From Bacteroidota bacterium (GTDB lineage: Bacteria; Bacteroidota; Bacteroidia; AKYH767-A; 2013-40CM-41-45), in the NCBI GenBank assembly GCA_016721305.1, contig JADKIH010000003.1, positions 124,001-188,000 of the forward strand: 64,000 nucleotides of DNA, written 5' to 3'. The notes beneath the pieces are model-generated. The model did no database searches. It was not told the DNA's origin and saw only the letters and a list, made by a program, of their open reading frames with translations. This document shows positions 62,757 through 64,000 of this stretch, one piece after another (the stretch's first letter is position 1; every line of letters starts with the position of its first letter). The translations under genes and the position numbers were made by a program.

Positions 62757-64000
62757 TTACTGAGCAACTAATACCGGAAACTGAATAGCATGAAGAGACG
62801 CTTCGGCTTCAAGCAAATCTGTCTTCACTTTTTCAAGGAAAGAAGAAGCCTCGATTTTCATATTAGGAACGATTGACCTATAATATTCAATTCCCTTTTT
62901 AAGATTTTCAAGGAATCCGTTGTACTGCTTCTCTTGTTTCGCCGTCCACGTATCGAAGTTCTTCTCGATTTGCTTTTTGAGATAATCAACATACAAATGC
63001 AATTCATTCACAAAAACGTGCGGTCGAGGAACGGAGTTCAGAATATTTTTGCGGCCATAAATATGTGAAGTCATATCGTCGAGAGAGAAAATGCCGGAGA
63101 AGAATGCGAGATTCGGTCCCGGACAAATGGTTACAGCTTTCAAATGATGCGGTGGCGGTAAATGATTTTTCAAAAACACCGGTGAGCTTAATCCAACGCA
63201 AAGACAATCTTTTTCCTCTATAGCTGCAATCGCCATTTTCTCTGCGTTCGGTGATAAGTTTTTCTCCTTGATCTGCTTTATTTTCAAATCCTGATATTGG
63301 CGGGATGCCGTACAAATCGGAAGTGTTGTAAATTCTGTATCGGAAGCAAGAAATTCCTTATAACACGGACTTCCCGGACGACCTTTTTCAATACGGTGTT
63401 TACGTTGTACTTCGGCCGAACTTTTTCGGAAATTGTTGAATGGAATTCCGAGTGGTGATGCATCGCTGAGATAATAATCTTCGCGCTTCGCGGTTGCCAA
63501 TAAATTTAGCGTCTCTTCGTCGACGTTGGTGACTTCCGGCACTAAAAGGAACGGACTTCCCCAACCTGTTCCGTCGAGATTATAATATTCGCGTAAGAAT
63601 TTATCTTCCGATGCCGTACCAATTCCACCTTGCACGGTGATTTTCAGTTCCGGTTTTTTTGTAAAGCCTTTTAACCCTTTTGCGATCAACGCGGCATTGC
63701 TCATGGCAAATAATTCGTCGTACAATTCATCGCGTCGCAGTTTAAACTCTTCGAGAATTGGTCCGAGCAATAAACCATCGGTTGCAAATGCATGACCTCC
63801 GCAATTTAAACCCGATTCAATTCGGAATTCCGAAATCCACAAACCTTTCTTCGCTAAAAATTTTCCCTGAATGATGGCAGAACGATAATCACTAACTTTT
63901 AGAATAATTTTCTTTTTCAAAAAATCATTTTCATCCGGCAAAAAGTCTTTGAACGTTTCGCAATAGCTGTACAGTCGCGGATTTAATCCTGCCGAGAAAA
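62757..64000 (-). CDS. Large hypothetical protein (partial, N-terminus beyond window)
   Basis: 413 residues are read in one open frame up to the window end; upstream of the TTG at 63941 the frame stays open (FSAGLNPRLYSYCETFKDFL), so the true start lies outside. Visible features: 'GLNCGGHAFATDGLLLGPILEEF', 'ITVQGGIGTASEDKFLREYYNLDGTGWGSPFLLVPEVTNVDEETLNLLATAKREDYYLSDASPLGIPFNNFRKS', and later a helical C-terminus. The G-G-I-G-T and W-G-S-P-F-L pieces recall TIM-barrel flavoproteins such as nitronate monooxygenase, but I cannot confirm this. No function assigned. Confidence 0.6.
   Translation of the reverse strand, partial: FSAGLNPRLYSYCETFKDFLPDENDFLKKKIILKVSDYRSAIIQGKFLAKKGLWISEFRIESGLNCGGHAFATDGLLLGPILEEFKLRRDELYDELFAMSNAALIAKGLKGFTKKPELKITVQGGIGTASEDKFLREYYNLDGTGWGSPFLLVPEVTNVDEETLNLLATAKREDYYLSDASPLGIPFNNFRKSSAEVQRKHRIEKGRPGSPCYKEFLASDTEFTTLPICTASRQYQDLKIKQIKEKNLSPNAEKMAIAAIEEKDCLCVGLSSPVFLKNHLPPPHHLKAVTICPGPNLAFFSGIFSLDDMTSHIYGRKNILNSVPRPHVFVNELHLYVDYLKKQIEKNFDTWTAKQEKQYNGFLENLKKGIEYYRSIVPNMKIEASSFLEKVKTDLLEAEASLHAIQFPVLVAQ

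Noticed and set aside
1..64000. tRNA, rRNA, prophage or insertion sequence genes
   Set aside because: I scanned gaps by eye for T-loop motifs and transposase/integrase motifs and saw none; a covariance search would be needed to be certain.

Overview
The window comes from a member of the phylum Bacteroidota, probably a free-living aerobic relative of the Sphingobacteriia/Chitinophagia/Flavobacteriia. Supporting signs are two proteins with 'PNP...' type IX secretion C-terminal sorting domains and a third split by a frameshift, a TonB-dependent receptor with a carboxypeptidase-regulatory domain, Bacteroidota-type families (DUF5723, DUF5777, DUF4199, DUF6600-like, GldL-like segments), no Shine-Dalgarno sequences, and -7 boxes of the TAnnTTTG type. 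No tRNA, rRNA, CRISPR array, transposase, integrase or prophage gene was recognised.

Layout. 0-8.5 kb: a secreted DUF6600-like protein (cut by the window edge), an M14 peptidase, a formylglycine-generating-enzyme-like protein, an AlkA-type glycosylase, holB, a DUF5723 outer-membrane protein and pgk. 8.5-24.7 kb: small accessory genes (SRPBCC, epimerase-like, sterol desaturase, SBBP/T9SS protein, class V aminotransferase, proline iminopeptidase, serine hydrolase, GNAT, PadR with a GldL-like protein), many broken by single-base frameshifts and separated by palindromic repeats. 25-40.8 kb: transport and accessory genes almost free of those repeats (PQ-loop-like protein, APC permease, TonB receptor, HMA-AraC regulator, T9SS protein, SOUL protein, ClbS/DfsB, VOC proteins, YHS lipoprotein, DUF523, membrane LuxR, DUF4199). 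40.9-53.3 kb: cvpA, a TerB-DnaJ protein, a VWA protein, a cyclophilin, pheS, purF, an OmpR-type two-component pair, and three genes for periplasmic/outer-membrane redox-type proteins. 53.6-60.8 kb: a 3-hydroxyanthranilate degradation cluster (3-hydroxyanthranilate dioxygenase, ACMS decarboxylase, an SDR, and a damaged 2-aminomuconate semialdehyde dehydrogenase), the lower part of aerobic tryptophan/kynurenine catabolism. 60.8-64 kb: a frameshifted membrane glycosyltransferase-like gene and an unrecognised large protein running off the end.

The most striking feature is what lies between the genes. Several families of 7-9 nt 'word' repeats (attagctg, ttcgttaa, gtaagta, cgagttg, cgcagaaa, cacgagaa) build elements with long imperfect terminal inverted repeats. 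They fill the inter-gene space almost exactly, often starting 0-8 bp from a stop codon and ending 0-5 bp from a -7 promoter box or 5-8 bp from a start codon. In four genes (holB, pgk, purF, VWA) the repeat ends at the TAnnTTTG box, which itself lies only 4-7 nt before the start codon.

Quality caveat: twelve single-base frameshifts in ten genes, ten of them between 9.1 and 18.7 kb and most at short homopolymers, look more like sequencing indels than true gene decay. Genes called 'frameshifted' below may be intact in the organism.
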